Source: Mariannaea sp. PMI_226
Taxonomy: Eukaryota; Ascomycota; Sordariomycetes; Hypocreales; Nectriaceae
Direction of reading: 5' to 3'
NCBI GenBank assembly: GCA_024336345.1
Contig: JANFOG010000006.1
Span: 2,170,001 to 2,234,000, forward strand
DNA: 64,000 nucleotides
The translations under genes were made by a program, and so were the position numbers. The notes beneath the pieces are model-generated. The model had not been told where the DNA came from and ran no database searches. It worked only from the letters and a program-made list of their open reading frames with translations. Shown here in pieces: positions 23,501 to 34,819 of the stretch (its first letter is position 1; each line of letters starts with the position of its first letter).

Positions 23501-26500
23501 AATTTTAGGCTTGAATCATTCACGTCGATACGCCTGACACAAGCCAACTGGGATATTTCCCGGCTGAAGCCGAATGGGAACGGTTGAGTCTGGGAGATAT
23601 TCTCCCGTAAATCACCAACAAGGCACCGGGTCGTCTAACATAATACTTCCCCCGAAAGCCGTCGCGAACTCGGTCGTCCATAACAGGTGCATCTTCTCGT
23701 CACGAATAGCGTTCTCTTTCTTTTTTTTTTTCTTTTTTTTCTTGCCATCCGGTGAAGCTGCGATAACTAGCTACGGAAGATCTGAGTCATTAGTTATCTA
23801 GTTTGTTGCCAAACTGTCCTTAGATTCCCGAGCCTAGCACGCGCAGGGCTATCATGGACGCCATCGCAGGGGGTTCCTCTTCTCCGTGCCTAGCTCGGCC
23901 AATCTACAACCCCGTCTCTCCGGTACGCCCTTTCTTCACTCGTCTACGGTCATACGAACTTTTCAAAAACCCCAAGTCCCTAGCTCTTCAACCCCATTTA
24001 GTGAGCTTGCGAGTTTGCCACCGGAAATGGGGACGATGTACAGCTAGACAGGTGATCACACTGATCAATACGGCAGCGTAAGGTCCATCCTGGAAGGCGC
24101 CAACAGAAAACAAAACAGACAGATCGTCTGCATCTCGTAAGACGAGGAAAACGAGCGAAGTACACTTGTATTCCGGGAGGAATAGCCCTAACAGGAACAC
24201 GTTCCCTGTATGGCTTTTTGAAGACGCTTGGCTGACATGCGGCGTCACCTCCTCAGGAACCTGGGCAGAAGCGACATCGCTATTAGATAACACAAACGTC
24301 TAGGATCGCCTTGATAAATGAGAGACCTAGCTCGCCCCCTATCACGGTATGTCAAAGTTCGTCCCCTCAAACCTCGGAAGAGTCGGTTCGTGCCCTCTTA
24401 CCGCTTATGCCAGGAAGGAAGGAAGTTAGCTTCCGGCTTTTTTGTGTGTTGTGCACATCGGACAACATCCAAAGTGCAGGGGGCGAATCAATCAGTATCC
24501 TGTAGTACTCTTGTGCCATGCTGCCAAATTTTGAGGTGGCAAGGGGCTACTCTCTGCCTCATTTTCGTCCCAAAGTAGTTGAAGTGGTAGTTAGGCCTTG
24601 TCATGTTGAATTCCAGCATCAACAGCAGCCAGTGAAAAAGCCTCGGAGATAACTCATGATCAACATATTGACGCACACCCGCGCAGTAATAGTGGGCTCG
24701 ATAGGAGAGTAACCTTGAACAATCCTGGCGAAAATGGAGTCTCTTACTCTCAGATCATGTTCGGGGGCTTACTTCCACCTCATCACCTTCGACTGGGCAA
24801 ATACTAGTACGAGAAGCCAGGGACGGTATCCCCAGTGTAAAGCAGGCCATGGTCTCCGTTGTTGTCCGAGAGCAACGGGAGAGGGTTGTTTGAGAGCTCC
24901 TAAAGCTGGTCCGATGGGGCAGAGATCTAGCTTAAGGGCACATCTGGTGGCAATCTACTGTTCATGTGCGTTGAAATCTTGAATCATGATTAGCATCTTG
25001 CCCACAACAGGATGAAAGAAGAGTTCAACTACTTGACTGTATGACTCTCGACTCTTTTGCAGATGGAAACGAGTGGCTTCAACCGTGGGTCATGTCGTTG
25101 ACATCCATACTAGATCAAGGGTTAGAGGTTGGCGAAAGAAACGAATGTAGGAAGTTCTGTTGACTCTCGTGCGCTGAAATAATCCTCCATATTCAGATAT
25201 AATATCCTCCATTTACTCGTATCAATGTTTGACATACATGACAATTAAGTTGGAATATCAATCATCAAGAGGAGCCATCAGGGGCTTTTTGGTATGCTCT
25301 TGACATTTTCGAAGAGGACGAGCTGCTAAAGAACATAATTGTGCCAAAATTCAACGTGGCTGTGAGCACGGTAACATGCCTAGTCGGCCAACATTATAGA
25401 GACGGAATAGACTACCTTCGTTGACCAGGAGGGAATCCTCGCGTTAGTACTGAGAATTTGATCAACCTAAGAGCTCATGAGGTGTGAAGTAATTTTTTAC
25501 AGCTGTTCTCTTATGAAGTTTACAGTTTGATAGAGTGATATGACAACATTGAGGTTCGACATGTTGGAAGGCCTGACAGGCTGTGGAGGAAATATTGCAC
25601 GAGATTGAGTGAGAAGAAATGACGAAGAGATGATGAAGGCTGCGACGACATCATTTCTCAATACGACGAGAAAGAACTAGTCATCTACTTCGCTGATTCG
25701 CTACATTGTTCGCTACTTTTTTAGAAATATTAGACATTGATCCATCCAGATGATTCTAGGGAAATGGATGCGTGAGCGCGGGGATGACTCAATTGCTGGG
25801 GAGACATCTCCTCTCAAATGCACTCATGTCATAAGAGTAGAGGAAGAAAATGTCGCTAGAAGCGTATTTTTGAATTTTATGAATAGTCGTTCATTCGGCT
25901 GCACTGGGTTTCCTCTGATTGTTAATGAAAATATATGCTGTCTCTTGAGGAGAGCTGAGCTTAGTTGTATGTATCTTCAGTTCGATATTGGTCAAACTCC
26001 AACCAACGCACAACCTTGATCAAGCTCGTACTGCAAGCCCGTTTATAGGAACTTTTGGTTTAAGTTATATGGAAGAAAGACCCCCGTAATTATTGTTTTA
26101 TTATTATATTTTATTAAACAGGATTGATGGCACCTTATTCATTGTCCTTTTGCAGCTATTTCGTTTTGTTGATACGTGCCTTAGGGTAGGTAGATGCCCC
26201 CATCAACCGCTAAAATGGAACGCTCCACTTCAGAGCTTACAGTTTGGTATTCCAGTACTACGAATTTGTATCACTGTTCACAGCCCCCATCTCAAAGTCC
26301 ATACACCATTGCTAATTACCTTACCTATCTTACCTACCTTATCTAAAATTTAGCAGCTCAAGTTTATCCCAGTCAGCTATCCCATCAAGAGAGAAAGCGG
26401 AGCTTCCAATCAATAACAAGTACCGGTCCCAGGTCGAGTTTTCACCCAGCCAATAGCAATCCCTGCGGTCCTCGTTACAGTTTGCCGAGGCGCTACCGCT

Positions 26501-28310
26501 CATGTGTTGGTGGGTGGGTGAGTTGCGTGAGTTGAGCGAGTGAGTGAGCGAGCGAGTGATAGACAGACAGCAACACCATCCTAATTGCTATAACCTACCC
26601 GGCCATGAGGTGTTGGACATGTGGGCATCCCTTGAGTGGCCAGGGGAGTCTTGTCCACCCTTGGCATCACCTTGGCATTTGGGCGCGGAGTCTCTTTTAG
26701 CTTCTTACGCAGTAGTTCCAAAATAAGCAATGTTTAACTTGCGTCCAAGGCTAGGATTTGCTTTTCCCAACCCTTCTACATCACAAGATCCCTATCCAAA
26801 GCGAAGTATGTATGGCCCCTTCTCCACAGCTCATGACGTGTTAGTCCTGTCTCTCTTTATCTTGCCTTCCCACCCTCCCCTCAAGTGACAAACGGTGTGG
26901 CAAACCACCGGCGGCGGGGTCCGGGGCGGGGTCCGGTGCTGTCTCATGGTTCATTTGTCAATGAGATCAGCTCATGCTAGGGATTGTTGCCTCTACCGTA
27001 TCATCGTCGCGTTTCCCGCGACCGCTGCAGAACTACCGCACACAGGCCCTTCGTCAAGGGAGCGTAGTCTCTGGCAGAAAACAACAACAACGAACCGAGA
27101 CCGTGCACAGCATCAAACATCATGGTAATCAATCCATACATATTTTGTAGCCTGTTGAAATCGTTGTAAGTTTATGTAGTCACAATCCTATCTTGTCCTC
27201 TCAGATATGATATCGCCCTGTTTGTTAATCGACTCTGGATATTGCACAATTCGTGAATGCATTATATAACAGAACGACAATCTACCCTCTTCGAGTTGAT
27301 ATCCCGGCCAATAATACAACTACCGGTACTGCCAAGATTGAACCCCCCCGGCCGTCAAGGTCAACCGTCAACCACTCCCATATCGAAATCCCCGCAACTC
27401 TTGCATCCCCTTGACTCTGGCTTGTCACCCTTCTCCCTAGCCTCTCTCAAAGTTGCCGTCTTCCCGCAAGTTCGTCTGGAAGTGGAGAGAACAACCACTC
27501 CATCAAAGGTCACACACACACTCACATTCGCCCACACCACTCTTCATGTCACGCACCAAGGCTCGTGTCTCACGTAGTTCTCAGCCCATGTTCGTCAAAA
27601 CTGCCATCCCAAACGCGCTCGCCACTATCAATACTGCATACAAGCGCTTGGCTCTCGCTACGCCTGGGGCCTTGCCGAATTGCGTGATATCGCGCGCAAC
27701 ACAACCACCGCACCTCCTAATGTTGTTCTGGACCTGAGGGGAAAATGAAATCCGCACCCCCGTAGATGGTGTCGTGCGTTGCACATTTACGTGTGTGTGC
27801 GTGTGTATGTGTGTGCCCTTGCTTGCTCGTTGCTGAGAGGCACCTTTTCGAAAGCCAAGAACCCAAGCCACTTTGTACAACATGGTCAACGAAAGCCAAG
27901 CCGAGCACCTATTGGGGTTCACAGGGCACATGTTTCTCCTTTGCCAATTTTTTTTTCTTTTTGTCTTCGAGCTTCCGGACACCCGCCGTGACTAGATATA
28001 AACCTGGGTGTTACGCGCCGCTTGGGTTCGCTCCCATTTGTTCTTAACCAGTGAAGCATCAATGTAGCATTGCTCGGATCGTCCCATCCCCGCATATTAT
28101 TCCAATCACCATTGCCTTGTCATATCATTTGAGAAGCTGAGAAATTCAAATAAAACCATAAAGCTCACGTACAAGTGGGTGGGAAGTGAATGCCAACTCC
28201 TTTCCCGTCACCACAAGCTGTACAACCTCATCCTTGTTCAACCCTCAAACCCTCGCCCCTCCCTCCCTCCCACCAGTGCTCTGACAAGAAGACGAAAGGT
28301 AGACGGCTAG
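20560..28310. other. Gene desert, no gene seen
   Basis: About 7.7 kb without a convincing coding region on either strand. It holds dispersed TAGGTA/TACCTA words (20636-20692, 26320-26345), homopolymer T/C tracts (23720-23741), a GT microsatellite (27791-27816) and AT-richer parts at about 25200-26400. Short frames at 24488-24676 (-), 25750-26019 (+) and 27546-27737 (+) look partly protein-like but have no domain or splice partner that I can support. No transposon ends or reverse transcriptase motifs were recognised. Confidence 0.5.
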
Positions 28311-29160
28311 ATGGAGAAGGTCGCCATAATCCTACTGGTTCTCTTCATTTTCATCGTTCTCTTGGGGCCTGTGTACGTATATTTGCCTCTCCCTTCTCCC
28401 CTTGCCACCTTACACATCATCAAATTTCCCCAATTAACATGGTAAACCCTGGGGTTTAATAGGACATGCTTCAGACTCTCCCGCGACACGCCCGAAAAGA
28501 TCTACAACCCGCAGCCGGGTCAGCTAGATGACGCTCGTCGCAAGCTTAGCACGTACACGACTTGTTCAACTGTCGGTCAAAGACCCGGCCAGACTCGTGG
28601 AAATGCCGATATGGAGGCCGTTGCTTCAGTTTCGGAGTTTGGAGAATGGTAAGTGCTTGCAATGTGCTCCCTCATCTCACACCAGCTCGTTTTGGGCTCC
28701 GGATCCCTTCCCCCCTCTTATCACCCCCGGAGACGGTCTCCGGCATGACCTCTTTGGCGGATTGAAAACCCGACCAAGCTTCAAAATCAAGATCGATAGC
28801 TAAGAAAGAAAAAAAATTCCTCTTCACAGTCCAATTTGCATCGGACCTTTAGTTCCCGAGCCCGTTCATACAGCAGGCTCAGATCCGCTCCCGACTCTGC
28901 AGCATGTCGCATCCCGAGTCGAGATGGTTGAGGCACGGCAGCCATCGGGCGAAATCGATACCCAAAGTACAAGGGGTTCCATTTCGGTAGATGACGATAT
29001 CATGACGCTGAATAGCTGCGGTCACTCATTTCACTCCAAGTGCCTCTCCTCCTGGTTCCTCATTGATCGCCACGATTGTCCCGTATGTAGAGAGCCTTAC
29101 TACAAGGTGCGACCACACGAACGGCGCGACAGAAGTTTTGCAGTACCGCCATTTATTTAA
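28311..29160 (+). CDS. Membrane-anchored RING-H2 zinc finger protein (probable E3 ubiquitin ligase)
   Basis: Three exons: 28311-28372, 28463-28648 and 28830-29160 (introns 90 and 181 bp); 192 residues. Residues ~4-20 form one hydrophobic helix (VAIILLVLFIFIVLLG). The RING-H2 ligands are all present: CPIC at about residue 83, then a 59-residue loop, then CGHSFHSKC and CPVC. The first ligand codon, TGT, is split by the second intron (TG|T), so the zinc site is only visible after splicing. The loop between the second and third ligands is longer than the usual 9-39 residues. The end of the finger, CLSSWFLIDRHDCPVCR, matches the fungal membrane RING-H2 group. The N-terminal exon is supported by phase and hydrophobicity only. 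Confidence 0.8.
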
Positions 29161-30045
29161 TTTTGCCAATTATCATATGGTTGTTCGATCTACATGCAAG
29201 GATGCATTGAGTTAGTGACACTACTCCTATATAGACAGTACTCCTAGTTTTGAGTTTGCTAACTCTGGTCAGCAAAAACCCTCGTTTCAATCCTGTTGTT
29301 GTGATTCCCTCATCAAACAAGATAAATAACAATACGCCAATCCAAACTGGGGAGGGGACTAGGAATCACGTTTTTAGACTTGATCACGGTCATGTTGTTG
29401 CAAAACAAGATTGGGCTGGCGGGCTGGCTGGCTGCAAAAGGAAGAGGCACTACCACCTCAGAGGCTGAGACATCCTGTCAGCTAATATAGATCGGCGATC
29501 GTTCCTCTCCCCCCGCCATGACTTCATAATCTCCCAAGGTCCCCCAGATCGGGAATTCCGAGTACAGATCGAGCTGCCAAATGTCGCACCAGAACATTTT
29601 TCTTCCTGGAACCGAGTCATCTCAGACGGGTAGCCACAAGTACCATAATACGCCGAACTTGGCTCAGCAAACTGGCCAGCCAATGCCGAGTCAACAATCC
29701 AAAAAGCTGCCAGGGGCGACAAGATGAGATCCTCCAACAACAGCAATCCTCTTTGTATGCATGACGTGCCCTGCGTCATTGGTTCCCTTCCTCGGGCTAG
29801 GTGCTCCGGTCAAACATGATATCGTTTTATGGCTCTCCGGTCCAACGCTTGTGGTTTGCGTGAGCTGAGCTGATCAGCATGGGGAAAAGCGAGATACATA
29901 CCACGGAATATTAGTCTCGTATCTTCCAGCTACGTGGTGAAGCGCAGGAGGTGAATCAGACATTGTTTGGGTTGAGAATGTCGCCTCCCCCTCGGATCTG
30001 CACCTTTCACCTCCCCGTTGGCTCGATCGCCGACCTTAGTTTTGG
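29161..30045. other. Intergenic between RING gene and uve1
   Basis: No gene seen. The last ~150 bp are pyrimidine-rich and serve as uve1 promoter/leader. The minus-strand open frame at 29450-29779 has no recognised features. Confidence 0.5.
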
Positions 30046-32085
30046 ATGTTTCGACCTTTTCCTACTTCTGCTGCATCTAACCTGACCCGAGCCACGTCCA
30101 TCTCTTTACTGACAATCACTGCAAAACAAAACCCCTTCAGTAACATCAACATGCCACCAAAACGAAAGAGGGTGGGGGCTCATCCGGCTCCTCCTCAGCC
30201 CGATGCGCCCCGACGGAGCATGAGGACGCTCAAGCATCAAGCAGCTGTAAACGAAGCTCGCCATTCATCACCCATGGATATTGACAACACCGATGGGGCA
30301 ATACTAGGCAAACGCGAAACCATCTCAGAGAAGACAGAAGACCTCCAAGAGGCGATGCGGGAGCTCAGCGAGATGGAACTCCAGCTTCAGACTGCGGCCA
30401 GGAGGCAACGGCTCGCCGTTGAGGCTTCGGACCTACATGTCGAACACGATCCCAGTGACATCGACCTCAAGCCCAAGCCATATACACCTGCGAGAGACTC
30501 TGCATTTGCCCAGAACTTTACAACTAAGCCACGACCCAGAGATCAAACTATCCTTGACCGGTCAAATGTCAGCCATGCCAAGGATGCCGTCGTGGACTCC
30601 CCTGAGGATGATGTTGATCCCGATCTTAATGGTGAAGTCGAGGACGCATTCGGGACGGGTGCCTGTAGGCCTCCCCCTGTCAACAGTGATATTTTACCTT
30701 TGCCATGGGAAGGACGCTTAGGCTATGTGAGGGCGCCTATGGATTAAAAACTGTTGCCGTCCTACGCACGGGTTGGCTAGAAGGGTGGTGCATCGCTAAT
30801 ACTTCTTCAGGCTTGTCTAAACACATACTTACGGAATGCTAATCCACCCGTCTTCTCATCGAGAACTTGTCGTATATCATCCATTATCGAACATCGTTAT
30901 CCGCTGCAAGATCCTTCGCAGCCGGAGCATCCAATTAAGAACCGGGCCAACAAAAGTAAGGAGCCTGATGTCGCGCGGGGCCAGGCGTACCTTCAAGAGT
31001 TGGGATTGGCAAATGCCAAAGATATCGTCAAGATGCTTCGGTGGAACGACAAGTACAACATCAAATTCATGCGCCTCAGTAGTGAAATGTTTCCGTTTGC
31101 CAGCCACGAGGAACATGGATACAAGCTGGAGCCCTTTGCATCGGAGGTTCTATCCGAGGCAGGAAAGGTGGCGGCCAAGCTGGGGCATCGACTTACAACA
31201 CACCCCGGCCAATACACCCAAATTGCAAGCCCGAGGAAGAGCGTCGTTACGGCCGCCATTCGAGACCTCGAGTACCACGACGAGATGCTTTCTTTGCTCA
31301 AGCTACCGGATCAAATAGACCGCGACGCTGTCATGATTCTACACATGGGTGGAACTTACGGCGACAAGGCCGCAACGTTGGATCGATTTCGAGAGAACTA
31401 CTCGAAACTGTCTGACAGCATTAAACGGCGGCTGGTGCTGGAGAATGACGACGTGTCGTGGAGCGTGCACGACTTGCTGCCGATCTGCGAGGAACTCAAC
31501 ATACCACTCGTCCTAGATTTTCATCATCATAATATCATTTTCCATCCGAGCATGCGTGAAGGGACTCACGACATCATAGAACTGTTTGACCGCATTAAGA
31601 AGACTTGGACAAGAAAGGGGATCACACAAAAAATGCACTACAGCGAGCCCACTGCGTCAGCCATCACTCCAAGAGAGCGCCGAAAGCATTCCGCTCGAGT
31701 CAAGACACTTCCGCCATGCGCTCGGGACATGGATTTGATGATCGAGGCAAAGGATAAGGATCAGGCTGTCCTTGAGCTGATGCGCACCTACAGATTACCA
31801 GGTTGGGATAAGTTCAGTGACATTATCCCCTACGAGCGTGAGGACGAGCCACGGAAAGCTGTCAGGAAAAAAGGTGCGAAGAGAGGGAAGAAGAAGACGA
31901 CGGCGGAAACAAATGGTGAGGAGGAGTGTGAGGGTTATGAGATAGAGATACCAGAGAAGATTGTGAGCCCAGAGGACTTCGGTATGGGTGGACCACAAAA
32001 CCGAGTGTACTGGCCGGAGGGCATGGAAGAGTGGCTGCGGCCGAAAAAGAGAGAGACCAACAAGTCGAAGAAGAGCGGAATCTGA
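30046..32085 (+). CDS. uve1: UV damage endonuclease UvdE/Uve1
   Basis: Exons 30046-30726 and 30811-32085 with an 84-bp intron; 651 residues from the first ATG or 616 from ATG 30151. The catalytic TIM-barrel covers residues ~225-530, starting GRLGYACLNTYLRNANPP and including LTTHPGQYTQI, LHMGGTYGDK, LVLENDD and LVLDFHHHN, whose His/Asp/Glu residues are the metal ligands of the family. The enzyme nicks DNA 5' to UV photoproducts (alternative excision repair; Mus-18 in Neurospora). The N-terminal third is disordered and charged and the C-terminus is lysine-rich (KKGAKRGKKKT). The first ATG adds 35 residues like a mitochondrial presequence; the second begins MPPKRKR, a nuclear signal, and has the better start context (CAACATGCC). 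Confidence 0.95.
30151..30153 (+). promoter_or_regulatory. Second in-frame start codon of uve1
   Basis: ATG in context CAACATGCC, 105 bp after the first in-frame ATG whose context is TTGGATGTT. Leaky scanning would give a form starting MPPKRKRVG with a nuclear signal, against a longer form whose first 35 residues contain three basic and no acidic residues. Confidence 0.5.
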
Positions 32086-32613
32086 CATGAGGCCATACCG
32101 ATAATTCTCTAGAATCATCTAAAAAAAAAAAAAAAAAAGAAATTACACATGTAATATTGAAGAGGAAATATTCCACACGTCAAGGAAAGATTGGGGTGAG
32201 GATGCGGATACTGTCTGCAATCTGCCATGATGGAGGGACCTTCCCCATCAACTACCTACCTAGGGGAGGTTCTTCCTACCTAGGTAAGGTAGGTAGGTTA
32301 ATCAAGGTAGGTAGGTACTTTACATAGCGAATTTGTTCAAAAGCTACCTTACACAGTACCAAGGCCCCTCCCCGACTCACTGCCCCATTTTGATTGACAC
32401 TGTGCAAATTCACCACAGCAACCTGCACTCACTCAACCTTCTTCTCTAACCTCAAACCAATGAAGCTTTACACATCACAGCTTCAGTTTCCTCCCAAGTT
32501 GGAATATCAGCTCAGTTGGGAAAAGAGTTCAAATCCTTTTGTATTGGAAATTTTGTTGGGTCTTTTTTTATCTCTTATTTACTACTCTTGGTTTCCAATT
32601 TCGACTCGCTCCA
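32086..32613. promoter_or_regulatory. Intergenic / promoter of SET-domain gene with TAGGTAGG cluster
   Basis: Has an A-tract (32120-32138) just after uve1, then a dense cluster of CCTACCTAGG / TAGGTAGG words at 32251-32322, then CAACCTTCTTCTC-rich leader sequence before ATG 32614. Confidence 0.5.
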
Positions 32614-34198
32614 ATGGCCTCTACAACTTTTGACGAGGCTAGTGAGAATTTTCTCCAGTGGTTCAAGTCACTCCCTGGAGCCACCTTTTCCGATGCAATC
32701 AAGATTGTTGACCTTCGAGATCGAAATGCTGGTCGTGGCATAAGTATGTTGAGAATACTAATTCCCAATTCTACGGGTGCTGTGTTGCTGACTTGGCATA
32801 GTCGCACTCCAGGATATAGAGCCCGAGACAACCCTCTTCACGATTCCAAGGAAAGGCATCATCAACACTGAAACATCGGAACTACCTAAGAAGCTCCCTG
32901 ATGTATTTGACTTAAACAAAGTTTCTGATGAAGATGAAGACGAAGAAACTGTGCCGCCCATGGACTCATGGAGCTCACTCATCCTGGTCATGATTTATGA
33001 GTATCTTCAAGGCACTAAGTCCTCCTGGAAGTCTTACTTTGACGTACTTCCGTCTTCATTCGAAACGCCCATGTTCTGGCCAGAAGAAGATTTAGACCAG
33101 CTTCAATCCAGCCACATGCGGTCCAAGGTTGGTAAGGCCGATGCCGAGGACATGTTCAGAGGTAGACTTCTGCCTGTCATTCGCAACAACTCGGAACTAT
33201 TTTCGGCTAGTAAATCTATGAGTGACGACCAACTCATAGAGATAGCGCACAGAATGGGAAGTACTATTATGGCATATGCCTTTGACTTGGAAAAGGATGA
33301 TGAAGCCGAGGAGGATGAGGCGGATGGCTGGGTCGAAGATCGAGACGGTAAATCCCTGATGGGTATGGTTCCAATGGCTGATATTCTCAATGCGGACGCT
33401 GAGTTCAACGTAAGTTTGCTATCACGCCCGAGGGATATCTTGCTGACATGATCCAGGCTCATGTGAACCACGAGGATGAGAGTCTGACCGTCACGAGTCT
33501 TCGACCTATCAAGGCCGGCGAGGAGATTCTCAACTACTATGGCCCCCACCCTAACTCAGAGCTTCTGAGGCGATATGGTTACGTTACTGACAAACACTCG
33601 CGTTATGACGTAGTTGAAATCCCTTGGAACGTAGTAGAGTCTGTCATGACCACACACTTTGGGATTTCCGGTGATATTTTGGAGAAGCTGGTGAGTCAAT
33701 ACACACTTACACCTTGTGACTATTTCTGATGGATGGATATAGCGCTGCCAATTAGAGGAAGAGGAGGAATTTGAGGATACGTTTGTTCTTGAGCGTGAAA
33801 CTGGCGATATCAACCCGGATGGCACCTTTTCTGTCCCCGCGCGATTCGACAGCATACCAGAGGATCTTCAGGAACAGCTAAAGACCTTTCTCAAGGGCGT
33901 AAAGAAAGGCCAACCTGAGGCAATTCCAGATAAGCGGAAGCGGGATGAATTACAACAAGCCGTGCAAGCCAAGACTCTGGAGACTCTTGCCTCACGATAT
34001 CCCACGTCCATTTCAGAGGACGAGTTGCTGCTGGGAAAGAAGGATCTCCCCAGTCGTCACCGGATGGCTATTTCAGTGCGACTAGGCGAGAAGAAATTGC
34101 TGCAGGAGGCGATTCAAATGTTATCGTCTGATGGCGACGTAAAGATGACAGTGGATACCGAGACTGCACCCTCGAAACGGGCCAAACGATCCGGATAA
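32614..34198 (+). CDS. rkm4: SET-domain protein lysine methyltransferase, Rkm4/SETD6-like
   Basis: Four exons: 32614-32743, 32802-33409, 33457-33690 and 33743-34198 (introns 58, 47 and 52 bp); 475 residues. The split SET fold is seen at GRGIIALQDIEPETTLFTIP (residues ~39-58), the core NADAEFNAHVNHED with LRPIKAGEEILNYYG, and SNELL-type post-motif PNSELLRRYGY. The insert between them (residues ~75-240) includes WKSYFDVLPSSFETPMFW, as in Rubisco-LSMT/SETD6 relatives. The C-terminal helical region is the substrate-binding part and ends with KRAKRSG. In yeast Rkm4 methylates ribosomal protein L42; the exact substrate here is inferred from the family and could be another protein. Confidence 0.88.
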
Positions 34199-34531
34199 AG
34201 TGCTAGCAAAGCCCCAACTCGCATCTGCGGTACCCAGTAATCGGCTCGCGGTGCACAGGGCGGGCCATGTGGCATAGAGAATTGAGTACGTTGGCTGGAA
34301 GTGGAAATGTTGCGATTTACACGATCTGAGAAGTGATAACTTACTTTTTTTTTTGTATGATCGCCCACGCCATCAACTAGGCGTCTGGGGGGATGGTAGC
34401 AGGCGCGCCTGCGAACCATTTACACGGGGCGGCGAGGCAATAACGCTAATAAGCACGTTTTCTTTCTTGTATAAATCTGGCATTCTCCCAAACTATCCGC
34501 AATTCTTACACCATCAAAACCATCAAACATT
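34199..34531. other. Intergenic, no gene seen
   Basis: 3' flank of the SET gene, a T-tract at 34346-34355, and possible promoter of the small gene starting 34532. Confidence 0.5.
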
Positions 34532-34819
34532 ATGTGCGATAACATCCACACCAACTACCTTGAGGGAGGTGGCCCCGATCCCTTGTTCAATTTCCCCTCA
34601 GTCGTTCAGCCGCAAGCGGACTGTGAAGCCCGTCTCCTGGCTGGGCAACTGTGTCCAAAGAAGGTAATCAAGCTACCGAATACTTCCGCTGGCGTCATCC
34701 GATATAACGGGATTAGCAGCTGCTTAGGTCTTTGTCAATAGTATGAGCAGCCAGCCCATCATCTTGCTCACTTGAGTGAGCGGCAGCGTGTCACCCAATG
34801 CCCAAGGTGGAGAATGTGA
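34532..34819 (+). CDS. Possible small cysteine-containing protein, 69 residues
   Basis: Exon 34532-34663 joins in phase to 34742-34819 across a 78-bp intron (GTAATC...AATAG). The product begins MCDNIHTNYL and has four cysteines, at positions 2, 31, 41 and 64, ending CPRWRM. This outline (MCxNIxT start, central Cys, CP near the C-terminus) resembles small fungal proteins of unknown function that usually have an extra cysteine where this one reads EGGG. The function is unknown. It could be a decayed copy, or not a gene at all. Confidence 0.38.

Noticed and set aside
28924..29160. Apparent degenerate RING lacking its first cysteine pair (GSIS where CxIC is expected)
   Set aside because: Splicing 28648 to 28830 creates CPIC from a split TGT codon and keeps frame, so all eight ligands are present.
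30877..31301. Minus-strand open frames opposite uve1
   Set aside because: Antisense shadows of the strongly supported UVDE coding exon.
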